The notes below the pieces were generated by a model. It worked only from the letters and a program-made list of their open reading frames with translations, did no database searches and was not told the origin of the DNA. Source: Mesorhizobium sp. L-8-3 (GTDB taxonomy: Bacteria > Pseudomonadota > Alphaproteobacteria > Rhizobiales > Rhizobiaceae). Taken from it: 64,000 nucleotides of DNA. Both the position numbers and the translations under genes were made by a program. The stretch is from positions 6,697,501 to 6,761,500 of the forward strand of contig NZ_AP023262.1 of assembly GCF_016756615.1 (NCBI RefSeq), written 5' to 3'. The number at the start of each line of letters is the position of its first letter. Positions within the stretch are counted from its first letter, which is position 1. Shown in pieces: positions 24,670-32,601 of the stretch.

Positions 24670-25590
24670 GTGAAAATCGATCTGGGTGACCTGAACGCTT
24701 TCGTAGCGGTGGCGCGCGCCAGGGGCTTTCGCGATGGGGCGCGCGCAAGCGGCGGCAGTGCGTCGGGATTGAGCGAGGCGGTGCGCCGCCTTGAGGCGCA
24801 GCTCGGTGTCAGGCTGCTCAACCGGACGACGCGCAGCGTCGTCTTGACCGAAGCCGGCCATGGCCTGCTGGAGCGGCTCGGCCCGGCGTTGACCGAGGTG
24901 GAGTTGGCCCTCGACGTCGTGAATGGCTTTCGCGACCGGCCGGCGGGCTCGTTGCGTCTGAACGTGCCCGTCAGCGCGGCGCGGCTGGTGCTGCCCAGCA
25001 TCATTCCGCCGTTTCTCGCCGCCTATCCCGATATCCGGCTGGAGGTGATCACTGAGGAAAGCTTCGTCGACGTGTTGGCGGCCGGATGCGATGCGGGCAT
25101 CCGCTACGAGGAACGGCTGGAGCAGGACATGATCGCGGTGCCGATCGGGCCTCGTGTCCAACGCTTCGCCACCGCGGCTTCTCCGGCTTACCTTGATCGC
25201 CATGGTCGGCCCGAACACCCTCGCGATCTGCTTGGCCATGCCTGCCTGCGCGGCCGCTTTCCGAGTGGTGCGATGATGACGCCATGGGAGTTCGAGCGCG
25301 AAGGCGAGGTGGTGCGGGTCGATCCGACGGGTCCGTTGACCGTAGGGATCGGCGGAGCAGTCGATCTCGCCGTTGATGCAGCGATCGCCGGCGTCGGCAT
25401 CGTGGGGCTGTTCGAGGACTGGCTACGTCCCTATTTCGAAAGCGGCGCCCTCGAACCCATCCTCGAACCTTGGTGGGAACACTTCTCTGGGCCGTTCCTC
25501 TACTATCCCGGACGGCGTCTGGTTCCGACCCCGCTACGGGCGTTTGTCGACTTCATCAAGGCACCGGCTGCACAATTTGGAATCCGCTGA
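24670..25590 (+). CDS. LysR-family transcriptional regulator
   Basis: A 306-residue LysR protein. The N-terminal helix-turn-helix is DLNAFVAVARARGFRDGARA with SGLSEAVRRLEAQLGVRLLNR, followed by the periplasmic-binding-like effector domain. It belongs to the group that often controls oxidoreductases. It starts 95 bases from the aldo/keto reductase, on the other strand, and probably controls that gene. The inducer is unknown. Confidence 0.92.
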   Translation: MKIDLGDLNAFVAVARARGFRDGARASGGSASGLSEAVRRLEAQLGVRLLNRTTRSVVLTEAGHGLLERLGPALTEVELALDVVNGFRDRPAGSLRLNVPVSAARLVLPSIIPPFLAAYPDIRLEVITEESFVDVLAAGCDAGIRYEERLEQDMIAVPIGPRVQRFATAASPAYLDRHGRPEHPRDLLGHACLRGRFPSGAMMTPWEFEREGEVVRVDPTGPLTVGIGGAVDLAVDAAIAGVGIVGLFEDWLRPYFESGALEPILEPWWEHFSGPFLYYPGRRLVPTPLRAFVDFIKAPAAQFGIR

Positions 25591-25731
25591 ACATGCAGCG
25601 TGCGAATGGGCAGCGCAAAACCGAAGACGCATCAGCCAATGTCAGATCTCCGTAGTCGCCGATGCGGCGATCGGCGGCTGTTGGGTAGCTACCTCGCGGA
25701 ATATCGTACATGGCGTGTAATCGACGGCGGA

Positions 25732-25754
25732 TGGCGGACCGCGCGGGATTCGAA
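25732..25754 (-). other. tRNA 3'-end-like fragment (possible attachment site)
   Basis: On the minus strand, a T-loop TTCGAAT (25754-25748) is followed by a 5-base stem CCCGC, a 7-base acceptor-like GCGGTCC, a discriminator G and CCA (25734-25732). This is the spacing of a tRNA 3' end of the serine type. The 5' partner strands do not match, so it is not a working tRNA. Such 3' fragments often mark integration sites, but chance cannot be excluded. Confidence 0.3.
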
Positions 25755-25848
25755 CTTCCATGACGAGGCAACCAGGCTGCCGCCTATTTCCGCCTGTGAG
25801 CGAAAGTCGTCGCTCCGTCGCATCGCTTCCCGGCCGGTGCACCCCTCA

Positions 25849-26515
25849 AATCCGCATCGCGAGCCGGGTGCCGTCATAGATCGCGGCGTGGATGTTGCGC
25901 GAGGCGATCGCGTCGCCGATGCGCAACAGCACGAAACCGCCCGTCCGGATCTCGGGACCGGCCCGCCCTCGACGAGACGCTCATAGTCGACGGCGGCGCC
26001 GTTTCGCGACAGCGGCTTCAGCGTCAAATATGAATCGTCGAGCGGCAGCGCTCGACCACGACCTGGCCGACACGCCGTTCGTCGCGCCGGTCCGTGGCGA
26101 AATCCGAGCCCAGTGTGGCGACAAGCTGGTTGCCGTCGCGACGCACGGCAACGAGCCTCGTGTTGATGGTGATCCTGACGCCCTTCTCGTGAAAGGCGCG
26201 CATATAGGGCACGTGGTTCATGCCGCCCACCTCGGGCGTGAAAAAACGTTCCGGCGAGACGAGCTCGACCCCTGCCCCGGCATCGGAGGCGATCTCGGCG
26301 GCCGTCATCCCCTGGTGCCCGCCATTGTGGTCGTAGAGCAGCACGGTCTCGGCCGGCTTCACCGCGCCGGCGACGATGTCCCAGCTCGACGTCACCAACT
26401 CCGCGCCCGCGTCAAGCGGCGGGTTCTGCGGCAGGCCGCCGGTGGCGATCACGACGACATCAGGCGAGAGCGCCAGCACGTCGTCCTTCTCGGCCCAGAC
26501 ATCGCAGCGCGAGAT
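25849..26515 (-). pseudogene. Truncated, frameshifted NADH:flavin oxidoreductase gene
   Basis: The 3' third of a gene for a large flavin oxidoreductase of the TMADH/dienoyl-CoA reductase type. The first piece reads DVVVIATGGLPQNPPLDAG, TVLLYDHNGGHQGMTAAEIA and FFTPEVGGMNHVPYMRAF (FAD/NAD domains). It then shifts frame near 26030 to ALKPLSRNGAAVDYERLVEGGP and again near 25955 to GGFVLLRIGDAIASRNIHAA, ending at TGA 25849-25851. The whole N-terminal TIM barrel and the iron-sulfur site are missing beyond 26515, where an in-frame stop lies. Two shifts and a 5' truncation make it a clear relic. Confidence 0.78.
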
Positions 26516-26614
26516 GATTCAGGCGGCAGGGCTGGAGGAGCGGATCGTTGCTGGTCATCGCCTGTTGTCGTCCCGGTGAAGGATTATTATGGAGCCCTGA
26601 AAAGGAGCATTCCC

Positions 26615-27076
26615 ATGACCTCGACCGAAAACCTTACACAGCTCGGCGCCAGGGTGGAAACACCGGCGTCGCCCGAAGCCGCCACGCTGGAGACCGTGCC
26701 CTTCACGCGCGGCGACGGCGTGCCGGCGATCGTGCGCTTCACCTGTCCGGAGTTCACCTCGCTCTGCCCGGTCACCGGCCAGCCGGATTTCGCCCATATC
26801 GTCATCGACTATGCGCCCGACGGGCTGCTGGTGGAATCGAAGTCGCTCAAGCTTTTCCTTACCTCTTTCCGCAATCATGGCGCCTTCCATGAGGACTGCA
26901 CGGTGATGATCGGCCGGCGGGTGACGGAGGCGACCCGGCCACTCTGGCTGCGGATCGCCGGCTACTGGTATCCGCGCGGCGGCATTCCGATCGACGTGTT
27001 CTGGCAGACGGGCGCACCGCCCGAGGGAGCGTGGCTGCCCGAGACCGGCGTCCCGCCCTATCGCGGACGCGGCTGA
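26615..27076 (+). CDS. queF: NADPH-dependent 7-cyano-7-deazaguanine reductase QueF
   Basis: A 153-residue QueF of the short (YkvM) type. It reduces the nitrile preQ0 to the amine preQ1 in queuosine synthesis. The catalytic Cys lies in FTSLCPVTGQPDF near residue 50, with the substrate-binding ESKSLKLFLTSFRNHG near 73-88 and FHEDCT after it. The start is the ATG at 26615 with an AAGGAG box; the frame runs open far upstream but overlaps the flavin oxidoreductase relic. No other queuosine genes are near, and no preQ1 riboswitch was seen. Confidence 0.95.
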   Translation: MTSTENLTQLGARVETPASPEAATLETVPFTRGDGVPAIVRFTCPEFTSLCPVTGQPDFAHIVIDYAPDGLLVESKSLKLFLTSFRNHGAFHEDCTVMIGRRVTEATRPLWLRIAGYWYPRGGIPIDVFWQTGAPPEGAWLPETGVPPYRGRG

Positions 27077-27163
27077 CCTGGTGATTTCCGACGCTCGGTA
27101 CCAAAGCCGTAAGGGTGGTTGCAGTAACGCCGCCCAGAAGGGGCGCTCCGAGGTCGCCGGCTC

Positions 27164-28079
27164 TCACGGACGAGGCTGCGCGGCTTCTTCGAAAAGCCAG
27201 TCCCTGAATGCCACGAGCCGGGGCAGCGAGGCACGTTCGGGCCGGTAAACGACGAAATAGGCCAGCGCCGCTGCGACGCTGATTTCCGGGAAGAGGCGAA
27301 CCAGCCGCCCGGCGGCGAGATCGTCATGGGCCAGAATGCTGCGTGCGAGGGCCACGCCGTGACCGTCTATCGCCGCCTGCAGAACAGCGGCCGAGTTGTT
27401 GACCCTGAGGCCGCGCTGCTTCACCCCATCGACCATTCCGGCAGCCTGCAGCCACGTCTCCCAGGACGTAAAGCCAGAGTTCGAATCGACCGACAGATCG
27501 TGAATCAGTGTCTGGGTGGCGAGATCGTCCAGCCTCTGGATGCGCGCGCGTGAGGAGAGCCGGAGAAACGACCGGGTAGATTTCTTCGTCCATAAGCTTT
27601 TCGGCAGTCAGGCCCGGCCAGTGACCAGCGCCATAGCGCACGCCGATGTCGATGCCCTGGGCGACATAGTCGACAAGCTTGAGGCTTGTATCGAGCCGGA
27701 CATCGGTGTCGGGGCATCTCGTCTGGAACCCGTCGATCCGGGGCATCAGCCACTTCGCGGCGAAGGCCGGACTGACGGTTACCGTCAGAACACCACCGGA
27801 GGCTGCCTCCTTCATGCGCTCAACCCCCGTGCCGAGCCTGTCGAGGCCTGTCCGGATATCGGCAAGGGCAGCCTCGGCCGCTTCGGTCATCGTCAGCCGC
27901 ACCTTGCCCGATTGGCTGCGGCGGAAGAGCCGGGTCCCCAGCCAGTCCTCGAGACTGCGCACCAGCTGTCCGACTGCCGCGGGCGTAACGTTCAATTCTT
28001 CGGCGGCGCCGGCAAAGCTGCCATGGCGGGCTGCGGCTTCAAAGGCGCGAAGGGCGTTGAGATGGACAGGAGACCGCAC
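27164..28079 (-). pseudogene. GcvA-like LysR regulator with a frameshift
   Basis: A LysR gene of the GcvA type read in two frames. From a GTG at 28079 the first frame gives HLNALRAFEAAARHGSFAGA, the helix-turn-helix and most of the effector domain up to PVVSPALLTRA. The second frame continues with LDDLATQTLIHDLSVDSNSG and goes to the stop at 27164, with DGHGVALARS near the end. The switch lies in a GC-alternating tract at 27542-27550. One more CG pair would restore a full protein of about 305 residues. It could be a true mutation, a slippage-prone switch or a sequencing error. Confidence 0.8.
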
Positions 28080-28254
28080 GGCTGCTCTTGCTTTTCGTAA
28101 AACACCATGATGCCGCCTCGGGCCCAGCGGGAGCAACCCCGCCGCTAAAGTTTTTCTTGGCCGGCCGTCAATATCTTCCCGTTTGCGGAGAGGCCCGGGC
28201 GGCGGCATCTTCCGGCCGATAACTGCTCCGGCGGAACATACGGAAGGACCGGCC

Positions 28255-28530
28255 ATGGCCTATCTGCAGGTCACTCTCCAGATCCCCAACGAGAACCGCG
28301 GCGCCGCGGCGGCCGTCTATCAGAAATACAAGGCATTGTTCCTCGAGACGATTGCGGACGCCAAATCCAAGGAACTGCTCGCGCGCGACGAGGACGTGCA
28401 GGTCCTGCATGGCTTCGATACTGTCGAGAACGCCAGGCGCTACCTCGCGAGCAAGCTGTTCACCGATAACGTGGTGACCGGATCAAAGCCGCTGCTCACG
28501 GCCGATCCGGAGATCCGCGTCCACGCCTGA
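28255..28530 (+). CDS. Small protein of unknown function (dimeric alpha/beta barrel-like)
   Basis: A 91-residue protein starting MAYLQVTLQIP. It has a helix rich in Ala, Lys and Glu (AVYQKYKALFLETIADAKSK), then VQVLHGFDTVENARRYLASK and a short C-terminal strand. The beta-alpha-beta pattern and length recall antibiotic-biosynthesis monooxygenase-like barrels, but I do not recognise the family. It opens a plus-strand run with the SDR relic, amine oxidase, dehydrogenase and cupin genes and is divergent from the LysR relic. Confidence 0.7.
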   Translation: MAYLQVTLQIPNENRGAAAAVYQKYKALFLETIADAKSKELLARDEDVQVLHGFDTVENARRYLASKLFTDNVVTGSKPLLTADPEIRVHA

Positions 28531-28554
28531 ACCATCCAGGCCAGGAGACGAGAC

Positions 28555-28773
28555 GTGCGTTCTGAAGGAAAAATTGTTGCGATCACCAGCGGCGGTTCCG
28601 GGATTGGCAAGGAGACCGCCGCCCGCTTCATCGCGGAAGGTGCATATGCGGCCATCAATGGCCGCGACGTCGGCAAACTGGAAGCGGCGTCACTGCCGGA
28701 CGACAGTAACCGGCGAGGGCCCGGAGACTGGTGCGCCGACGCTCAACCCTGCCTTCGAAAGTCACATGCTTGA
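28555..28773 (+). pseudogene. Truncated short-chain dehydrogenase (N-terminal part)
   Basis: From a GTG at 28555 the frame encodes the first 45 residues of a classical SDR: GKIVAITSGGSGIGKETAAR with the TGxxxGIG cofactor motif (here a Ser for the first Gly, TSGGSGIG), then FIAEGAYAAINGRDVGKLEA. After about residue 47 the match ends, and a short unrelated tail runs to the stop. About 200 residues with the catalytic Ser, Tyr and Lys are missing. The next gene begins before this frame ends, which points to an internal deletion. Confidence 0.62.
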
Positions 28774-30947
28774 ACCACCCTGTCCTCATCGTCGGAGGCG
28801 GCCTCGCCGGACTGCTTGCTGCCCGTCTCCTCCACAAGGCCGGCATCGGCTTTCTCCTCCTGGAAGCGCGCGACCGGCTCGGCGGCCGAATCCTCTCGGC
28901 CGACGCCAGCGGCCAGATGTCGGATGACGGTTTCGATCTCGGACCTTCATGGTTCTGGCCCGGCATGCAGCCGGCGATGGGCAACATCGTCGATGCTCTC
29001 GGACTTCCCTGCTTTCCGCAGAACAGCGACGGCGACGTTATCTTCCAGCGGATGTCGCGGGAAGCGCCGCAGCGTTATCGCGGCGTTCGACAGGAACCGC
29101 AGTCGATGCGGCTCGCCGGAGGCACCGGCGCCATCGTCTCCGCCCTTGCCGCAGCCCTTCCAGGCGAGTGCATCCGGCTCGGCACGCGGGTGGCGCGCGT
29201 CGCGCTCGACGGCGCTGCGGTCGAGGTCGGATTTGTCGATGCGACCGGTGTCGGGCAAAGCGTGAGGGCGGCCCACGTCCTCTTCGCGCTGCCGCCGCGG
29301 CTCCTCGAAGCGACGGTCTCGTTCACGCCGGCGCTCGATACGGCAACGGCCGGGCGCTGGCGTGGCACGCCGACCTGGATGGCGCCGCACGCAAAGGTCT
29401 TCGCCCTCTACGACCGTCCGTTCTGGCGCGACGCGGGCCTCTCCGGCACGGCCCAGAGCATGGTCGGTCCTCTCGTGGAAATCCACGATGCGACGACCGC
29501 TTCCGGCAAGGCCGCACTTTTCGGCTTCGTCGGCTTGTCCGCCGATGAGCGCGAGGCGGCAGGTCGCGATGCGATCGTCGCGGGCGCTGTCCGGCAACTT
29601 GCAGGATTGTTCGGGCCTCAGGCCGGAACTCCGCGCGCGACGCTGTTCAAGGACTGGGCTGCCGATCCGCTGACCGCGACTGCGAAGGACCGCCGCACAG
29701 GCGGCCATCCGGTTCCAACCGACCAGCCATGGGTCGAGGGCGTGTGGCGAGATCGCATCTCGATGGCCGGGAGCGAAACCAGCCGCGCCGAGCCCGGCTA
29801 CCTCGCCGGCGCGCTCGAGACATCCGAACATGCCGTGGCAGCCATCGTGAGCGGACGGACCAGATCCGCCCGTCCGTCCCGGGGCCGCCTGAAGACAGGA
29901 AACCGAACCATGAAAAGCACCTATCGCGCCATGCAGATCACGACGCCGGGCACGCTGGACCTGGTGGAACGCGCGACGCCGAGGCCCCGTGCCGGCGAAG
30001 TGCTGATCGAAGTCGAAGCCTGCGGCATCTGCGGCGCGGACGTCTCCGACATCGAGGGGGCCGATCCGTCACTTCAGCCGCCGCGCGTGCCAGGTCATGA
30101 GGTCGTTGGCCGCATCGTTGCCCTCGGCGAAAACGTTCCTTCGCTCTGGAAGCTCGGACAGCGCGTCGGTATCGGGCGGCTCGGCGGCCACTGCAACGAA
30201 TGCGTCCAGTGCCGCCAGGGCCAGTTCCACCTTTGCGAAAACCAGTCCCTCGTCGGTGCCTCGTGCGACGGCGGCTATGCCGAAATGATGCTGGCGCGTG
30301 GCACGGGCCTGGTATCGATCCCGGACGAGCTCGCTTCCGAGGAGGCGGCACCCATCCTATGCGCCGGGATCGCCACCTTCAATGCGCTCAGGAAATCCGG
30401 CGCGCAGCCCGGCGATCTGATAGCGATCCTGGGGATCGGCGGCCTCGGACACATGGCTCTGCAGTATGCCCGCAAGATGGGCTTCAAGGTCGCCGCCGTG
30501 GGGCGCGGCCAGGACATTGCCGAGGACGCCCTGAAGCTCGGCGCCCACCTTTATATTGATACCGAAGCTGAGGATGCCGCTGCCAGGCTCAAGTCCATGG
30601 GCGGGGCGAAAGCGATCGTCACAACCGTTCGCAACGCGGAAGCAGCCTCCCCGCTCATGCACGGCCTCGCGCCTCGCGGCCGTCTGGTACTGCTCGGCGC
30701 GGGCAAGGACCCCCTGCCCCTATCCGCCGGTCATCTCGTCGTCGGCGAGCGCAGCGTACTCGGATCGATCACGGGCACGCCCTATGAGAATGAGAGGACG
30801 CTCGACTTCAGCGTGCTCGCCGGCGTGCGCCCGCAGATCGAGACCATGCCGTTGGAGAAGGCGTTCGAAGCCTACCGGAAGATGAAATCCAGCGACGTCA
30901 AGTTCCGGATGGTGTTGACCATGAAAGAGCCAATCCGTGCGCATTAA
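28731..30947 (+). CDS. Fused flavin amine oxidase and zinc alcohol dehydrogenase
   Basis: A single open frame of 738 codons from GTG 28731. Residues 15-385 are a flavin monoamine oxidase-like domain: HPVLIVGGGLAGLLAARLL, then LEARDRLGGR, SMRLAGGTGAIVSAL, and near the end GYLAGALETSEHAVAAIVSG, where homologues stop. A 20-residue linker rich in Arg and Ser follows. From residue 394 a complete zinc-dependent alcohol dehydrogenase begins. No stop codon separates them. Either a bifunctional protein is made, or the dehydrogenase is translated separately from its own ATG at 29910. Oxidation of an amine to an aldehyde followed by its oxidation or reduction would fit, but the substrates are unknown. 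Confidence 0.75.
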   Translation: MRRRSTLPSKVTCLNHPVLIVGGGLAGLLAARLLHKAGIGFLLLEARDRLGGRILSADASGQMSDDGFDLGPSWFWPGMQPAMGNIVDALGLPCFPQNSDGDVIFQRMSREAPQRYRGVRQEPQSMRLAGGTGAIVSALAAALPGECIRLGTRVARVALDGAAVEVGFVDATGVGQSVRAAHVLFALPPRLLEATVSFTPALDTATAGRWRGTPTWMAPHAKVFALYDRPFWRDAGLSGTAQSMVGPLVEIHDATTASGKAALFGFVGLSADEREAAGRDAIVAGAVRQLAGLFGPQAGTPRATLFKDWAADPLTATAKDRRTGGHPVPTDQPWVEGVWRDRISMAGSETSRAEPGYLAGALETSEHAVAAIVSGRTRSARPSRGRLKTGNRTMKSTYRAMQITTPGTLDLVERATPRPRAGEVLIEVEACGICGADVSDIEGADPSLQPPRVPGHEVVGRIVALGENVPSLWKLGQRVGIGRLGGHCNECVQCRQGQFHLCENQSLVGASCDGGYAEMMLARGTGLVSIPDELASEEAAPILCAGIATFNALRKSGAQPGDLIAILGIGGLGHMALQYARKMGFKVAAVGRGQDIAEDALKLGAHLYIDTEAEDAAARLKSMGGAKAIVTTVRNAEAASPLMHGLAPRGRLVLLGAGKDPLPLSAGHLVVGERSVLGSITGTPYENERTLDFSVLAGVRPQIETMPLEKAFEAYRKMKSSDVKFRMVLTMKEPIRAH
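29910..30947 (+). CDS. Zinc-dependent alcohol dehydrogenase (second half of the fused frame)
   Basis: Read from the ATG at 29910 (MKSTYRAMQITTPG), with AGGAAACC upstream, this is a normal 345-residue medium-chain dehydrogenase. The catalytic zinc site is suggested by ACGICGADVSD and PGHEVVG, the structural zinc site by the four Cys in CNECVQCRQGQFHLC, and the cofactor site by ILGIGGLGHMALQYA. Its normal length and own start suggest that it was once a separate gene. It overlaps the cupin gene by 11 bases. Confidence 0.75.
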   Translation: MKSTYRAMQITTPGTLDLVERATPRPRAGEVLIEVEACGICGADVSDIEGADPSLQPPRVPGHEVVGRIVALGENVPSLWKLGQRVGIGRLGGHCNECVQCRQGQFHLCENQSLVGASCDGGYAEMMLARGTGLVSIPDELASEEAAPILCAGIATFNALRKSGAQPGDLIAILGIGGLGHMALQYARKMGFKVAAVGRGQDIAEDALKLGAHLYIDTEAEDAAARLKSMGGAKAIVTTVRNAEAASPLMHGLAPRGRLVLLGAGKDPLPLSAGHLVVGERSVLGSITGTPYENERTLDFSVLAGVRPQIETMPLEKAFEAYRKMKSSDVKFRMVLTMKEPIRAH

Positions 30948-31620
30948 CGACGATCTGTCCAGGCGCGTCATCGTCCACGGCGCGAGGCTCGACTGGGTGC
31001 CCAGCCCGGCGGCGGGCGTGAGCCGGCGCATGCTGTTCCGTATCGGCGGCGAGGTTGCCCGCGCCACCTCGATCGTGCGCTATGCTGCCGGCAGCGCCTT
31101 TCCCCGCCATACCCACACCGGCGGCGAGGAAATCCTCGTTCTCGACGGCAGGTTCCAGGACGAGCACGGCGACTATCCGGCCGGCAGCTATTTCCGCAAC
31201 CCGCCCGGCACCTCGCATGTCCCCGCCGCGAAGGATGGCTGCACCATCTTCGTGCGCCTCTGGCAGTACCGCGACGGTGATCGGGAGCAGCTCGTCCGCA
31301 AGCCGGGTGAGGGCGAGCAGGCAGAGCCGCGCGCCGGTGCCAGCGCCGCGACCGTCCTGTTCGACGACGGCCACGAAGAGGTACGTGTCGAGGTCTGGAA
31401 GGCGGGCGAGCATATCACGGTCGAGAACAGCCGAGGGCTGGAGTTCCTCGTCCTGGCAGGGGAGCTTCTGGTCGGTGACGAGCGACTGGAAGCGCAAAGC
31501 TGGGGGCGCGTTCCCGCAGGGACAAAACTCGAAGCGACGGTCGGCACGCAGGCTGCAAGGATCTGGATGAAGGATGCGCCGCTCCTTCACCCTGACGTTC
31601 TTTCCCTGCCGGAACTGTGA
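30937..31620 (+). CDS. ChrR-type cupin protein
   Basis: A 227-residue protein with two cupin-like halves. The first has the metal motif in HTHTGGEEILVLDGRF near 58-73 and GSYFRNPPGTSHVP, as in the cupin domain of the anti-sigma factor ChrR. The second half, from about residue 140, is a weaker cupin without the His set. The N-terminal zinc finger of ChrR is absent, so anti-sigma activity is not expected. The GTG start at 30937 overlaps the dehydrogenase gene, which indicates cotranscription. Confidence 0.82.
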   Translation: MRINDDLSRRVIVHGARLDWVPSPAAGVSRRMLFRIGGEVARATSIVRYAAGSAFPRHTHTGGEEILVLDGRFQDEHGDYPAGSYFRNPPGTSHVPAAKDGCTIFVRLWQYRDGDREQLVRKPGEGEQAEPRAGASAATVLFDDGHEEVRVEVWKAGEHITVENSRGLEFLVLAGELLVGDERLEAQSWGRVPAGTKLEATVGTQAARIWMKDAPLLHPDVLSLPEL

Positions 31621-31859
31621 GCGCAGCGTCGTGTCGCGAACCGCGCCATCGTGCCTGGCTGAGGAAACTATGCGCGCGACAGCCAGTCGGCGGTATGCCG
31701 GCCCCGGTGCCGCGGCCATCACTGAGAGAGGCCGGCATCCGAAACCCTTCATATCGGCGTGAGTCCGGCCGAGGGCAAGTGAACGTCCGCCTGGGGTCGA
31801 AACAGGTCTTCCGTACCCGGGTACCAAGCGTCAGATTTCGCCACTAGCGACCGCTGGTA

Positions 31860-32309
31860 TCACTCATCGCAGTCGAAGGTGCTCAGCCGCCAGTCGTTGG
31901 TAAGCGATGCGACGTCGGAGACCTTCCAGTCGCCGCCGACCTTGGCGAGGGACCACAATATCTCGCGCCGTGACTCGTCCTCATTGGGGAACAGGCGGAA
32001 CGTCGCGGTCACCTCGGCTGTGTCGGTCGAGATTTTCTCCGACAGTTCCAGGGTGCGGGCTATCTCGGCTTCGTCATAGTCCTGTGCGTCGACGGCGACG
32101 CCGAAATCGATGCAGCCGATCTCGCCTTCAGGCGTCTTGTCATTGGCCTCGAAGATCTTGCGGGCCGGGTCGACGAAGCGGCCCCGCAGCGCGGGATCGC
32201 CCTCGAAAACGGGCGGGGAATAGAAGAGCCGCACCGCATCCGATGCAGGACCGGCAAGAGCCGGAACGGATAGAAGCAAGGCGATGGCGACGAGGGCTGG
32301 AAGTCTCAT
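31860..32309 (-). CDS. Secreted protein of unknown function (DUF3828-like)
   Basis: A 149-residue protein with a clear signal peptide (MRLPALVAIALLLSVPALAG, cleavage near residue 19). The mature part has SDAVRLFYSPPVF at the start, EIGCIDFGVAVDAQDYDEAEI in the middle and a C-terminal VGGDWKVSDVASLTNDW. This order recalls the DUF3828 family of small periplasmic proteins with a cystatin-like fold. I am not sure of the family. It converges with nothing and is divergent from mutL. Confidence 0.65.
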   Translation of the reverse strand: MRLPALVAIALLLSVPALAGPASDAVRLFYSPPVFEGDPALRGRFVDPARKIFEANDKTPEGEIGCIDFGVAVDAQDYDEAEIARTLELSEKISTDTAEVTATFRLFPNEDESRREILWSLAKVGGDWKVSDVASLTNDWRLSTFDCDE

Positions 32310-32461
32310 GATATCTCTCGGAGCGAGCGGCGTGGAGGGTTTCAATAGCACCCGTCAGCGGCCGGTGCTTTCCTGCGTGCGACGTGGTTCCACGGGGGAA
32401 CCAACGCGGAGGCGCTGCTCCGCGAGCTTGGGCACGTTGCGCACTGCCTCTCCGTCACGGC

Positions 32462-32518
32462 ACGGATCCACGGGTCACCTCGCCTCGCTGCGCTCGGCTC
32501 GGGCCCGAGGATGACGAG
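32462..32518. repeat. REP-like intergenic element
   Basis: The gap before mutL holds a GC-rich segment with CCTCGCCTCGCTGCGCTC followed by CGGCTCGGGCCCGAGGATGA. Segments of this kind, which can fold on themselves around CCTCG and CGAGG, are scattered between genes in many rhizobial genomes. Only one copy is seen in the window, so the repeat nature rests on general knowledge. Confidence 0.3.
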
Positions 32519-32601
32519 TTGCGGGACGGAGACCGATCAATACCAGGCGTCCCCGGCTGTCCCCGGCTTTCCGGACTGTCGAATCCGCGTATAATTCCGC
32601 C

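Noticed and set aside
25732..25794. A complete tRNA gene on the minus strand
   Set aside because: GGCGGA can pair with TCCGCC and a D-arm-like GGC/GCC exists, but the length is about 63 bases, there is no anticodon arm and the T-stem does not pair. Only the 3'-end resemblance was kept.
26480..26614. preQ1 riboswitch upstream of queF
   Set aside because: The leader lacks the C-rich loop and the A-rich tail with pairing that the aptamer needs, and part of it belongs to the flavin oxidoreductase relic.
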